A stretch of 64,000 bases of DNA from Streptomyces sp. DHE7-1. GTDB taxonomy: Bacteria; Actinomycetota; Actinomycetes; Streptomycetales; Streptomycetaceae. Made by a program: the position numbers and the translations under genes. Where the stretch lies: positions 6,726,001 through 6,790,000 of the forward strand of contig JACJDG010000003.1 of assembly GCA_016432725.1 (NCBI GenBank). The letters run 5' to 3'. This document shows, piece by piece, positions 15,356 to 23,823 of this stretch (the first letter of the stretch is position 1; every line of letters starts with the position of its first letter). Under the pieces are notes generated by a model. That model worked only from the letters and a program-made list of their open reading frames with translations, searched no databases and was not told where the DNA came from.

Positions 15356-18037
15356 ATGACGGAGGGACGGCCGCCGGCGACCGGCTCGGCTCCCCTGTGG
15401 GAGCGGGACACGGAGATCGCCACGGTCACGCAGGCGCTCGACGCCCTGTGCGCCGACCGGTCGTCCGCGGGCAGTCTGCTCGTCTTCCGGGCCGAGGCCG
15501 GCCTCGGCAAGACCGCGCTGCTGAACGAGACCCGCCGCATGGCCGAACGGCGCGGCTGCACCGTGTGGTCCGCGAGGGGCGGCGAGACGCTGAGGTCCGT
15601 CCCGTTCAACGTGGTCCGGCAGCTGCTGCAGCCCGCGCTGGTCTCCCTGCTGCCCGGCGAGGCCCGGGAGTACCTCGGCGACTGGTACGACATAGCGGGA
15701 CCGGCCCTCGGCATAGTGGACCCGCAGGAGGCCTCCGCCGACCCGCAGTACGTGTGCGACGGACTCGTCGCCGCCGTGCGCCGGCTCGCCCGCCGCGAGT
15801 GGCCGCTGGTCCTGCTCGTCGACGACGCGCACTGGGCCGACCAGGAGACCCTGCACTGGCTCGCCGCGTTCGCCGAACGCCTGGACGACCTGTCCGTGCT
15901 GGTCGTGGTGGCCCGCCGGCCCGGCGAGGTCAGCGGCGACAGCGCCCGGCACCTCGACGCGGTGGCCGCCGCCTCGGCCCGTGCCGTCGGCCTCAGCGCC
16001 CTCACCCCGGACGCCACCGCCGGGCTCACCCGCGCCACCGTCGGCCGGCACGCCGACGACCCGTTCTGCCGCGAGGTCTGGGCCGTCACCGGCGGCAACC
16101 CCTACGACACCGTCGAACTCCTCGCCAAGGTGCGCGACAGCGAGGTCCAGCCGGTCGAGGCCCGGGCCGGTGAACTGCGCGCCCTGAACCGCTCCGCCCG
16201 CGGCGGCGGCCTCGTCGACCGGCTCAAGGGGCTCGGCATCGACGCCACCCGGTTCGCCTGGGCAGCCGCCATCCTCGGCACCGGCATCTCCGTCGACCTC
16301 GTCGCCCGGCTCGCCGGCATGAGCGCCGAAGTCGCCGGGAGCTGCGCCGAACTGCTGGGCAACGCCCGCATCCTCACCGAACCCGACCCCGTGACCGGCG
16401 CCGAGTCCGGGGACGGCGAGCTGGAGTTCGTCCACCCGCTCATCGCCTCCGCCGTCTACGACTCCATCCCGGCCGGCGTGTGCACCGCGATGCACGGGGT
16501 CGCCGCGCAGATCCTCACCGAGACCGGACACGGCGCCGCGGAGGCCTCCCGGCACCTGCTGAAGGTGCACCCGGACGACGACGAGGAACTCGTCGAGCAG
16601 CTCCGCGACGCGGCCCGCGAACACCTCGCCGTCGGCGCGCCGGACGCGGCCCGCCGCTGTCTGGAACGCGCCCTGCGGGAGCCGCCGCGCCCCGAGGTCC
16701 ACGCCCACGTGCTCTACGAACTGGGCCGGGCCACCCTGCTGACCGCGCCCGCCGTCACCGTCGAGCACCTGCGCAGCGCCCTCGCCATGCCCGGCCTCGA
16801 CGACGGGCAGCGGGTCGACGCCGTCGTCCGGCTCTCCCAGGCGCTGCTGCACAACGACCAACTGGAGGAGGCCGTCCGCACCGTGGAGGCCGAGGCCGCC
16901 CGGCATCCGGCGTCCCCGGTCCGGATGCGGCTGCAGGCCGTGCAGTTCATGTGGGAGGGCATCCACGGCGAGACCGTCTCCCAGGAACGCTCCCGGCGCC
17001 TGGCCGAACTCGCCGCCACCTGCACCGGCCGCGACAACTCCGAGCGCGCGCTGCTGATCCTGCGCGGCTTCGACGCCATGACCCACGGCGAGAGCGCCGA
17101 GGACGTCGTCCAGTCCTGCGACCGCGCCCTCGTCAACGGCCGCCTGGCGCCCGGGCTCGGCTGGACCGACGGCGAGTGGGGCATCGAGCTGCTGATGATG
17201 CTCGGCAGCGCGTACGCCTACGCCGACCGGCTCGACCGCGCCGAGAGCCTCTTCTCCGAGGCGCTGCGCGCGTACACCGGCGCCGGGTGGCGCGGCGGCC
17301 ACCTCTCCCTGGCCAACGCCTTCCTCGGTCTCGCCTACCGCCGGCAGGGCCGGCTGCGCGACGCCGAGACCGCGCTGCGCGAGGCACTGGTGCTCGCCGA
17401 GCGCGTGGGCCGCGGCCTGCCGCTGTACTGGTCCGCGACCTGCGGGCTGGTCGACACCCTGCTGGCCCGCGGCGACGTCGAGGAGGCCTGGTCGATCGCC
17501 GGGCGGTACGGCTTCGCCCCGCCCTATCCGTCCACCATCGTGCTGCCCGACATCCGCTCGGTGCGCGGCCGGCTGCTGCTCGCCGTCGGCCGTACCGAGG
17601 ACGGCATCAACGAACTGGAGGCCGCCGAGAAGACCGCCGCCTCCCGCGGCGGCCACAACCCGGTCCTCGCCCCCTGGTCCCTCGACCTCGCCAGGGCCCT
17701 GGCCGCGCAGGACCCGGTGCGCGCCGCCCGGCTCGCCGCGGACGCCCGCCGGCATGCCGAGCGGTTCGGCACCGACACCGCCATCGGTGAGGCCCTGCGG
17801 CTGGGCGCCGCCCTGGAGACCGGCCAGCGCGCGGTGCGCCTCGCCGCCCAGGCCGTCGCCTATCTGGAGGCCTCGCCCTGCCAGTACGAGCACGCGGCCG
17901 CCCGGGTCGAGTACGGCATCGCGACCCGCTCGGTCGCGGAGCTCGACCGGGGCCTGACCCTGGCGCGTTCCTGCGGTGCGGACGGCCTGGCGGCGCAGGC
18001 ACGGGAGGTGCTGGAGACGGGACGCGGGTTGCGCTGA
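15356..18037 (+). CDS. LAL-type AAA ATPase regulator lacking a LuxR HTH
   Basis: An 893-residue protein built like the large ATP-binding LuxR (LAL) regulators. The N-terminal ATPase has Walker A AEAGLGKT (residues 46-53) and Walker B LVLLVDDAHWAD (151-162). A long TPR-like helical region follows, for example AYADRLDRAESLFSEAL and AYRRQGRLRDAETALREAL. LAL proteins usually end in a LuxR helix-turn-helix of about 60 residues. Here the protein stops after TLARSCGADGLAAQAREVLE with no such domain, and I see no frame break near the end. It may act through another DNA-binding protein. GGGAGG lies just before the ATG. Confidence 0.8.
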   Translation: MTEGRPPATGSAPLWERDTEIATVTQALDALCADRSSAGSLLVFRAEAGLGKTALLNETRRMAERRGCTVWSARGGETLRSVPFNVVRQLLQPALVSLLPGEAREYLGDWYDIAGPALGIVDPQEASADPQYVCDGLVAAVRRLARREWPLVLLVDDAHWADQETLHWLAAFAERLDDLSVLVVVARRPGEVSGDSARHLDAVAAASARAVGLSALTPDATAGLTRATVGRHADDPFCREVWAVTGGNPYDTVELLAKVRDSEVQPVEARAGELRALNRSARGGGLVDRLKGLGIDATRFAWAAAILGTGISVDLVARLAGMSAEVAGSCAELLGNARILTEPDPVTGAESGDGELEFVHPLIASAVYDSIPAGVCTAMHGVAAQILTETGHGAAEASRHLLKVHPDDDEELVEQLRDAAREHLAVGAPDAARRCLERALREPPRPEVHAHVLYELGRATLLTAPAVTVEHLRSALAMPGLDDGQRVDAVVRLSQALLHNDQLEEAVRTVEAEAARHPASPVRMRLQAVQFMWEGIHGETVSQERSRRLAELAATCTGRDNSERALLILRGFDAMTHGESAEDVVQSCDRALVNGRLAPGLGWTDGEWGIELLMMLGSAYAYADRLDRAESLFSEALRAYTGAGWRGGHLSLANAFLGLAYRRQGRLRDAETALREALVLAERVGRGLPLYWSATCGLVDTLLARGDVEEAWSIAGRYGFAPPYPSTIVLPDIRSVRGRLLLAVGRTEDGINELEAAEKTAASRGGHNPVLAPWSLDLARALAAQDPVRAARLAADARRHAERFGTDTAIGEALRLGAALETGQRAVRLAAQAVAYLEASPCQYEHAAARVEYGIATRSVAELDRGLTLARSCGADGLAAQAREVLETGRGLR

Positions 18038-18048
18038 GGGCCGGGGAC

Positions 18049-18070
18049 GCCGGAGAGCTTCCTCTCCGGC
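18049..18070. terminator. Stem-loop between the LAL gene and the pca operon
   Basis: A 9-bp perfect stem (18049-18057 and 18062-18070) closes a CTTC tetraloop, between two convergent transcription units. Confidence 0.65.
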
Positions 18071-18092
18071 CGCCGGCACCGGCCCGCGAGCG

Positions 18093-19208
18093 TCAGGGCG
18101 TCTCCTCCTCGGCGAGCACCCGCTGGGCGGTGGCGAACGCCGAGTTGGCCGCCGGTACCCCGCAGTACACGGCGGTCTGCAGCAGCACCGCGCCGATCTC
18201 CTCGGGCGTCAGCCCGTTGCGCCGGGCCGCCCGCACGTGCATGGCCAGCTCGTCGTAGTGGCCGTGCGCGACCAGCGCGGTCAGCGTGATCATGCTGCGC
18301 TCACGGCGGGACAGCGTCGGATCGGTCCAGATCTCCCCCCAGGCGTAGCGGGAGATGAAGTCCTGGAACCGCGCGGTGAAGGGCGTCTGCCGGGCCTGCG
18401 CCCGGTCCACGTGCGCGTCGCCCAGCACCTCGCGGCGCACCGCCGTCCCGCTCGCCGGGGCGCCGTCGAACTGGGTGCGCAGGGCGGCCACGACGTCCCG
18501 CGGGACCTGCGCGGGCGCCAGATGGGAGGCGCCCGGCAGTTCCAGGAGCGTGGCGCCGGGCACCGCGTCCGCGATCTCCCGCAGATGCGCCGGCGGTGTC
18601 GCGGGGTCCTCCCGGCCCGCGACCAGCAGCGTCGGCACGGTGATCTCGGCGAGCCTCCCGCGCAGATCGAAGGCGGCCAGCGCGTCGCAGCAGGCGGCGT
18701 ACCCCTCGGGGTCGGCCTCCCGGTGGTCCCGCACCAGCCTGGGCACGGTGAAGCCGGGTGTGAACCAGCGTGCGTCGGCGCTCTCCACCAGCCATGCGAG
18801 GCCCTCCCGGCGCACCCGTTCGGCCCGCTCCCGCCAGGGGGCGGCACCGCCGAAATGGGCGGAGGAGCAGAGGACCGCGAGCGAGGAGAGCCGGTCCGGG
18901 TGGTGCGCGGCCAGATGCAGGCCGACCGCTCCGCCCAGCGACACTCCCGCGTACGCGAACCGCTCGATGCCGAGCGCGTCGGCGAGCCCCAGCACCAGGC
19001 CGGCGAGGTCGCCCACGGTGGCACCCGGCCCGATCAGGTCCGCCGCCGAGCCGCCGTGGCCCGGCAGATCCCAGCGGACCACCCGGTGGCCGCCGGTCAG
19101 CTCGGGCGCGACCGCGTCCCACAGGGCGTACGAGGTGCCCAGTGACGGCCCGAGCAGCAGCGGGGGAGCGGACGCCGGTCCTTCGTCCAGGTGGTTGAGG
19201 AGTTGCAC
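18093..19208 (-). CDS. pcaL: 3-oxoadipate enol-lactonase / 4-carboxymuconolactone decarboxylase fusion
   Basis: A bifunctional enzyme for two consecutive beta-ketoadipate steps: decarboxylation of 4-carboxymuconolactone and hydrolysis of the enol-lactone. The first ~255 residues are an alpha/beta-hydrolase (PcaD-like) with nucleophile elbow GVSLGG and LPGHGGS. The last ~115 residues are the PcaC-like decarboxylase (RYAWGEIWTDPTLSRRERS, then HGHYDELAMHVRAARRNGL). This fusion is typical of actinobacteria. It is the last gene of the pca operon. The start is either the GTG at 19208 or a TTG at 19214 that overlaps the pcaB stop; GGAG stands 11 or 5 bases away. Confidence 0.92.
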   Translation of the reverse strand: MQLLNHLDEGPASAPPLLLGPSLGTSYALWDAVAPELTGGHRVVRWDLPGHGGSAADLIGPGATVGDLAGLVLGLADALGIERFAYAGVSLGGAVGLHLAAHHPDRLSSLAVLCSSAHFGGAAPWRERAERVRREGLAWLVESADARWFTPGFTVPRLVRDHREADPEGYAACCDALAAFDLRGRLAEITVPTLLVAGREDPATPPAHLREIADAVPGATLLELPGASHLAPAQVPRDVVAALRTQFDGAPASGTAVRREVLGDAHVDRAQARQTPFTARFQDFISRYAWGEIWTDPTLSRRERSMITLTALVAHGHYDELAMHVRAARRNGLTPEEIGAVLLQTAVYCGVPAANSAFATAQRVLAEEETP

Positions 19209-19210
19209 GG

Positions 19211-20569
19211 TCAACGACGCTCCAGGGCACGGTCGGTGAGGGCACCGGCGAAGCCGGTGTAACGGGCGGGATCGGTCAGGTCGTCCAGGTCGACCGCCTT
19301 CAGTTCGGGCCGCTCCGCGAGGAGTTCACGCAGCGGGCGGTCCTCGTCGTGCGCGCGGCGCGCCAGTTCGGTGAGCAGTTCCTTCGCGCGGGCCCGGCCG
19401 AGGACGGGGGCCAGGGCGGCGGACAGTCGTTCGGAGACGACCAGCCCCTGGGTGACGCCGAGGTTCCGGCGCATCGCGGCGGGGTGCACCCGCAGTCCCT
19501 CGGCCAGCCCGGCCGCCTGCGCGGCGGCGCCGCCCACCAGCCGGAGCAGGTCGCGCAGCGGCTCCCACTCGGCGTGCCAGGCACCGGCCGGCCGCTCGTC
19601 CTCGGCGGCGAGCGAGCCGTACAGGGTGGCCGCGAGCTGCGGGGCGCGCCGGGCGGCGGCCGCGACCAGAGTGGAGCGCACCGGGTTCGCCTTGTGCGGC
19701 ATGGCCGACGAGCCGCCCCCGCTGCCCTCGCTCACCTCGCCGGTCTCCGTGCGCGACAACGTCAGCACGTCCACCGCGAACTTGCCGAGCGCCCCCGCCG
19801 TGAAGGCCAGGCAGCCGGCCAGGTCGGCGACCGGGGTGCGCAGTGTGTGCCAGGGCAGTACCGGTGCGGCGAGCCCGAGTTCACGGGCGTAGGCCCGTAG
19901 GAGGGCGTCCGCGTCCCCGGCTCCGTACTCGCGCAGGGCCGCCAGGGTCCCGGCGGCGCCCCCGAGCTGGACGGGGAGCGAGTCGCGGACTTGGCGCACG
20001 CGGTCGCGGGCGTCCAGGACCAGGGAGCGCCAGCCGGCCGCCTTCAGCCCGAACGCCGTGGGCACGGCGTGCTGGGTGAGGGTCCGTCCGGGCATCGGTG
20101 TGTCACGGTGGCCGGCGGCGAGGCGGGCGAGCGCCCGCTCGGTCCGGCCGAGGTCGTCGAGGACCGGGTCCAGGGTGCGGACGGCGACCAGCATCGTCGC
20201 CGTGTCCATGATGTCCTGGCTGGTGGCGCCCCGGTGCACGTACGGGCCGTGCTCCTCGCCCACCGCCTTCGTCAGGTCGGCGACCAGCGGGATGACCGGG
20301 TTGCCGCCGTCGCGGGCCCGCTCGGCGAGCGAGCGGACGTCGAAGCGGCCGGAACCGGCCGCCTCCGTCACCGCGGCGGCGGCCGCCGCCGGCGCGAGAC
20401 CGAGGGCGGCCTGGGCACGGGTCAGGGCGGCCTCGGCGTCGAGCAGGGCGCGCAGGAAGGCCGTGTCGCCCGTCGCGGCGGCGGCCGCGGTACCGGCCCA
20501 CCCGGGGGCGAGCAGGCCGCTGTCACCGTCCTGCGGACGCGCCTGCGGTCCGGGGGGCGGGGGAGTCAC
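19211..20569 (-). CDS. pcaB: 3-carboxy-cis,cis-muconate cycloisomerase
   Basis: Converts 3-carboxymuconate to 4-carboxymuconolactone. The protein has 452 residues and belongs to the fumarase/aspartase superfamily, with the signature GSSAMPHKANP and the active-site histidine region RGATSQDIMDTATML. The GTG at 20569 overlaps the pcaG stop (GTGA), so translation is coupled. Members in relatives have the same length and operon position. The N-terminus is unusually Pro-rich (TPPPPGPQARPQDG), which may mean the true start is slightly inside. Confidence 0.93.
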   Translation of the reverse strand: MTPPPPGPQARPQDGDSGLLAPGWAGTAAAAATGDTAFLRALLDAEAALTRAQAALGLAPAAAAAAVTEAAGSGRFDVRSLAERARDGGNPVIPLVADLTKAVGEEHGPYVHRGATSQDIMDTATMLVAVRTLDPVLDDLGRTERALARLAAGHRDTPMPGRTLTQHAVPTAFGLKAAGWRSLVLDARDRVRQVRDSLPVQLGGAAGTLAALREYGAGDADALLRAYARELGLAAPVLPWHTLRTPVADLAGCLAFTAGALGKFAVDVLTLSRTETGEVSEGSGGGSSAMPHKANPVRSTLVAAAARRAPQLAATLYGSLAAEDERPAGAWHAEWEPLRDLLRLVGGAAAQAAGLAEGLRVHPAAMRRNLGVTQGLVVSERLSAALAPVLGRARAKELLTELARRAHDEDRPLRELLAERPELKAVDLDDLTDPARYTGFAGALTDRALERR

Positions 20570-21168
20570 CGGAACTCCAGGAAGACCGTCTCGCCCTCGC
20601 CCTGGAGCCGGATGTCGAAGCGGTAGGTCCCGCCGCCCTCGTCGCCGGCGATCAGCGTGCCGCGCCGGTCGCCCACCCGGGCGAGCAGCGGGTCGGCGGC
20701 CAGCGCCGCCTCGTCGCCCGGCAGGTAGATCCGGGTGAACAGGTGGACGAGCAGGCCGCGCGCGAAGACGCACACGCTCAGGTACGGCGCGCTGTCCCCG
20801 CGCGCGCCCGGCCGCAGCGTCCGCGCGTACCAGTGGCCGTCCGCGTCGGTCTGGACGCGCCCCCAGCCGGTGAACTCCACCCCGTTGCGGCCCAGGTGGC
20901 CACCGGTCGCCGGGTCCCGCCGGATGGAGCCGTCCACGCGCGGGACGGTGCCGTCGGGGCGCGGCCCCCAGAGCTCGACGAGGGCGTCGGGCAGCGGCCT
21001 GCCCTCGCCGTCGAGGACGTGGCCGTGGACGGTGACCGTGTCGGGGTGCCCGAGCGGGGCGATGTCCTCGCCGCCGCGGAAGGGCAGCGCGTACCCGTAG
21101 AAGGGGCCGACCGTGTGGGACGGGGTGGGCAGCACGTGTTCCGGGCCGCCGGTTTCGGTCTTCGTCAT
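20566..21168 (-). CDS. pcaG: Protocatechuate 3,4-dioxygenase alpha subunit
   Basis: The alpha chain of the intradiol ring-cleaving dioxygenase, which pairs with PcaH. It has 200 residues, as usual. Visible family motifs are SHTVGPFYGYALPFRGG at the N-terminus, then VELWGPRPDGT and LSVCVFARGLLVHLFTRIY. In this family the alpha subunit does not hold the iron. It starts 8 bases after the pcaH stop. Confidence 0.93.
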   Translation of the reverse strand: MTKTETGGPEHVLPTPSHTVGPFYGYALPFRGGEDIAPLGHPDTVTVHGHVLDGEGRPLPDALVELWGPRPDGTVPRVDGSIRRDPATGGHLGRNGVEFTGWGRVQTDADGHWYARTLRPGARGDSAPYLSVCVFARGLLVHLFTRIYLPGDEAALAADPLLARVGDRRGTLIAGDEGGGTYRFDIRLQGEGETVFLEFR

Positions 21169-21176
21169 CGCTGCGG

Positions 21177-21950
21177 TCAGCGTCCTTCCTCGGTCCAGGT
21201 GGCGGCGGGGCCGTCCAGCACGATGTCCCAGTGGTAGCCGAGCGAGAACTCGGGCACCGACAGGCCGTGGTCGTAGGCGGCGACCAGCCGCTGCCGCGCC
21301 GCGTCGTCCGTCACGGACTGCAGGATCGGGTCGTACGGGAAGAGCGGGTCGTTCGGGAAGTACATCTGCGTCACCAGCCGCTGGGTGAACGCCGCGCCGA
21401 ACACCGAGAAGTGGATGTGCGCCGGACGCCAGGCGTTGACGTGGTTGCGCCACGGGTACGGGCCGGGCTGGACGGTGGTGAAGTGGTACCGGCCCTCGGT
21501 GTCGGTGAGGGTGCGGCCGAAGCCCGTGAAGTTCGGGTCGAGCGGGGCGTCGTGCTGCTCCCGCCGATGGGCGTATCGTCCGGCCGAGTTGGCCTGCCAG
21601 ATCTCCACGAGCTGGCCGCGCACCGGCCGGCCGGCACGGTCCAGCAGACGGCCGGAGACGGTGATGCGCTCGCCGATCGGCTCGCCCCGGTGGTGCCGGG
21701 TGAGGTCGTTGTCGATCCCGGTGATGTCGCGCTCCCCGAAGGCGGGGGAACGCAGTTCCACCAGCTCGGGGTCCCGGGCGGTGTCGATGGCGACCAGCGG
21801 CTGCCTGGGGTGGCGGAGCACCGACGAACGGTAGGGCGCGTAGTCCCGGCGCGGGTGGTGCTCGACCGGGGCACCGTCGGCGACCCGCTTCTCGTACGCG
21901 GCGTGCTCGGCCGCGATCTCCTGGTCGATGTCCTGCTGGGTGAGAGTCAT
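21177..21950 (-). CDS. pcaH: Protocatechuate 3,4-dioxygenase beta subunit
   Basis: The iron-bearing chain of protocatechuate 3,4-dioxygenase, which opens the aromatic ring between the two hydroxyls to give 3-carboxy-cis,cis-muconate. It has 257 residues. The expected Fe(III) ligands are in GRYAHRRE, PGPYPWRN and WRPAHIHFSV (Tyr, Tyr, His, His). The ATG at 21950 has AAGGA upstream and overlaps the out-of-frame stop of the pcaF remnant. Confidence 0.95.
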   Translation of the reverse strand: MTLTQQDIDQEIAAEHAAYEKRVADGAPVEHHPRRDYAPYRSSVLRHPRQPLVAIDTARDPELVELRSPAFGERDITGIDNDLTRHHRGEPIGERITVSGRLLDRAGRPVRGQLVEIWQANSAGRYAHRREQHDAPLDPNFTGFGRTLTDTEGRYHFTTVQPGPYPWRNHVNAWRPAHIHFSVFGAAFTQRLVTQMYFPNDPLFPYDPILQSVTDDAARQRLVAAYDHGLSVPEFSLGYHWDIVLDGPAATWTEEGR

Positions 21951-21959
21951 CGCGATACC

Positions 21960-22246
21960 TGACGTTTCCTTGGCGATCGAGGACGAGGGCGAGGCCCTGG
22001 CCCACGCCGATGCAGAGGGTGGCCACGCGGGTGCCGGAGCCGGGGCGGTCGCGGGTTCTCCTCGCCGGCGCCGTTGGCGATGCCGAAGCAGCCGTCCTCG
22101 ATCCGCTCCGGGTCCGGGTCCGGGGTGCGGGCGAGCAGTTCGCGCAGGACGTGGGCGGCGAGGTCGTCCGGGCGCACCGAGGACAGCGCGCCGTTGCAGC
22201 GGCCGGTCGGGGTGCGGACGGCGTCGACGACGTGGACGGCCTTCAC
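21960..22246 (-). pseudogene. pcaF: beta-ketoadipyl-CoA thiolase remnant (internal deletion)
   Basis: The intact enzyme, about 400 residues, cleaves beta-ketoadipyl-CoA to acetyl-CoA and succinyl-CoA. Here the GTG at 22246 (overlapping the pcaJ stop) begins a normal thiolase N-terminus (AVHVVDAVRTPTGRCNG...GIANGAGEEN, about 66 residues). It then jumps out of frame to the thiolase C-terminus (GSGTRVATLCIGVGQGLALV). About 300 residues are missing, including the active-site Cys and the HPLG region. A base lost in a homopolymer cannot explain this. It is a real deletion or an assembly collapse. The junction lies near 22050-22060. Confidence 0.85.
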
Positions 22247-22887
22247 AGCAGGTTCTCCGCGAGGGTCAGCTCGGCGTCGGTGCGGGCGACCACGTCGTCG
22301 ACGCTCACGCCCGGCGCGGTCTCCACGAGGGTCAGCCCCTCCGCGGTGACGTCCAGGACACCCAGGTCGGTGATGATCCGGTTCACACACGCCTTGCCCG
22401 TGAGCGGCAGCGTGCACTGCCGGAGGATCTTCGGCGAGCCGTCCTTGGCCGTGTGCGTCATGACGACGACGACCGTACGGGCGCCGTGCACCAGGTCCAT
22501 GGCGCCGCCGATGCCGGTGACCAGCTTGCCCGGGACCGCCCAGTTGGCCAGGTCGCCGCCCGCGGACACCTGCATCGCCCCCAGCACGGCCACGTCGATG
22601 TGCCCGCCGCGGATCATCGCGAACGACAGCGCCGAGTCGAAGAAGGAGGCACCCGGCAGGACCGTCACGGTCTCCTTGCCGGCGTTGATCAGATCCGGGT
22701 CCACCTCGTCGTCGGAGGGGTACGGACCCGTGCCGAGGATGCCGTTCTCCGACTCCAGCACCACCTCGACGCCCGGCGGGAGATGGTTCGGGATCAGCGT
22801 GGGCAGGCCGATGCCGAGGTTGACGTACTGCCCGTCCTCCAGCTCACGGGCCGCGCGGGCGGCCATCTCCTCGCGTGTCCAGGCCAT
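22243..22887 (-). CDS. pcaJ: 3-oxoadipate CoA-transferase subunit B
   Basis: Moves CoA from succinyl-CoA to beta-ketoadipate together with PcaI. It has 214 residues. The family active-site glutamate is in ESENGILG (near residue 47), with GIGLPTLIP before it. The ATG overlaps the pcaI stop by one base, and its own stop overlaps the GTG of the pcaF remnant. Confidence 0.94.
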   Translation of the reverse strand: MAWTREEMAARAARELEDGQYVNLGIGLPTLIPNHLPPGVEVVLESENGILGTGPYPSDDEVDPDLINAGKETVTVLPGASFFDSALSFAMIRGGHIDVAVLGAMQVSAGGDLANWAVPGKLVTGIGGAMDLVHGARTVVVVMTHTAKDGSPKILRQCTLPLTGKACVNRIITDLGVLDVTAEGLTLVETAPGVSVDDVVARTDAELTLAENLL

Positions 22888-23642
22888 CAGGACCTCACCG
22901 TCCGCCGCTCGATCCTCTTGTCCGCCGCCTGCTCCGGGGTCAGCGCCAGCACACGCTGCACGAAGACGCCGGGCAGGTGCACCGCGTCCGGGTCGATCTC
23001 CCCGGGCTCCACCAGCCGCTCCACCTCGGCGACGGTCACCCGGCCGGCCATCGCGGCCAGCGGGTTGAAGTTCCGGGAGGACTTGTCGAAGACGAGGTTG
23101 CCGTGCCGGTCGCCCCGGGCGGCGCGCACCAGCGCGAAGTCGGTGCGGATGCCGCGCTCCAGCACGTACTCGACGCCGTCGAACTCCCGCACCTCCTTCG
23201 GTGGCGAGGCCAGCGCGACCCCGCCCGAGCCGTCGTACCGCCAGGGCAGCCCGCCGTCGGCGACCTGCGTGCCCACACCGGCCGGGGTGTAGAAGGCGGG
23301 AATGCCGGCGCCGCCCGCGCGCAGCCGCTCGGCGAGGGTGCCCTGCGGGATCAGCTCGACCTCCAGCTCACCGGCCAGGTACTGGCGGGCGAACTCCTTG
23401 TTGGCGCCGATGTAGGAGCCGGTCACCCGGGCGATCCGGCCGGCCGCCAGCAGCATCGCGAGGCCGGACTCCATCGCCCCGCAGTTGTTCGAGACCACGC
23501 CCAGTGCGTCCGTGCCGCGCTCGTGGAGCGCCTGGATCAGTACGTTCGGCACACCGCTCAGCCCGAATCCGCCGACCGCGAGGGACGCGCCGTCCGGCAC
23601 ATCGGCCACCGCCTCGGCGGCCGTGGCGACCACCTTGTCCAT
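22887..23642 (-). CDS. pcaI: 3-oxoadipate CoA-transferase subunit A
   Basis: The alpha chain of the beta-ketoadipate succinyl-CoA transferase and first gene of the operon. It has 251 residues. Family motifs are VAVGGFGLSGVP-type glycine loop (SLAVGGFGLSGVPNVLI) and GSYIGANKEFARQYLAGELE, then GLPWRYDGSGG. The ATG at 23642 follows a weak GGGGC ribosome-binding site. The promoter region upstream shares CAGTGC elements with the pcaV promoter. Confidence 0.93.
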   Translation of the reverse strand: MDKVVATAAEAVADVPDGASLAVGGFGLSGVPNVLIQALHERGTDALGVVSNNCGAMESGLAMLLAAGRIARVTGSYIGANKEFARQYLAGELEVELIPQGTLAERLRAGGAGIPAFYTPAGVGTQVADGGLPWRYDGSGGVALASPPKEVREFDGVEYVLERGIRTDFALVRAARGDRHGNLVFDKSSRNFNPLAAMAGRVTVAEVERLVEPGEIDPDAVHLPGVFVQRVLALTPEQAADKRIERRTVRS

Positions 23643-23670
23643 CCGTGAAGCCCCATCTCTGCCCAATTAA

Positions 23671-23682
23671 TCAGGGCACTGA
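23671..23682. promoter_or_regulatory. Candidate PcaV operator for the pca operon
   Basis: TCAGGGCACTGA is a palindrome with arms TCAG/CTGA, 29 bp upstream of pcaI in an AT-rich patch (TTAATCAGG...GAGTATTTC). It shares the GCACTG core with the site in front of pcaV. Confidence 0.5.
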
Positions 23683-23784
23683 GTATTTCAGCGAGGTGCC
23701 GCTCACGCTGCCATCGGACGCGTGAACCGTCAAGAGCTCGAATAACGACCGGACTCGCCCGCAGACAGCGGGGGTTTCGATGGG

Positions 23785-23803
23785 TATTGTTCAGTGCACC
23801 AAC
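23785..23803. promoter_or_regulatory. Candidate pcaV promoter and PcaV operator
   Basis: TATTGT (23785-23790) resembles a -10 box. The overlapping GTTCAGTGCACCAAC (23789-23803) is a near-palindrome around GTGCAC. Its place over the promoter of a MarR gene fits autorepression. Confidence 0.5.
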
Positions 23804-23823
23804 GATTCGATCAGGGAGCGCAC

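Noticed and set aside
15284..18079. A 931-codon open frame on the minus strand opposite the LAL gene
   Set aside because: It is a shadow frame caused by high GC; its product is low-complexity Gly/Val/Ala/Arg and lacks motifs, while the plus-strand frame has clear Walker motifs.
20566..22026. A fusion of a thiolase tail, PcaH region and PcaG
   Set aside because: It is a run-on in one frame through pcaH read out of frame; the pcaG start at 21168 and pcaH in its own frame explain the region.
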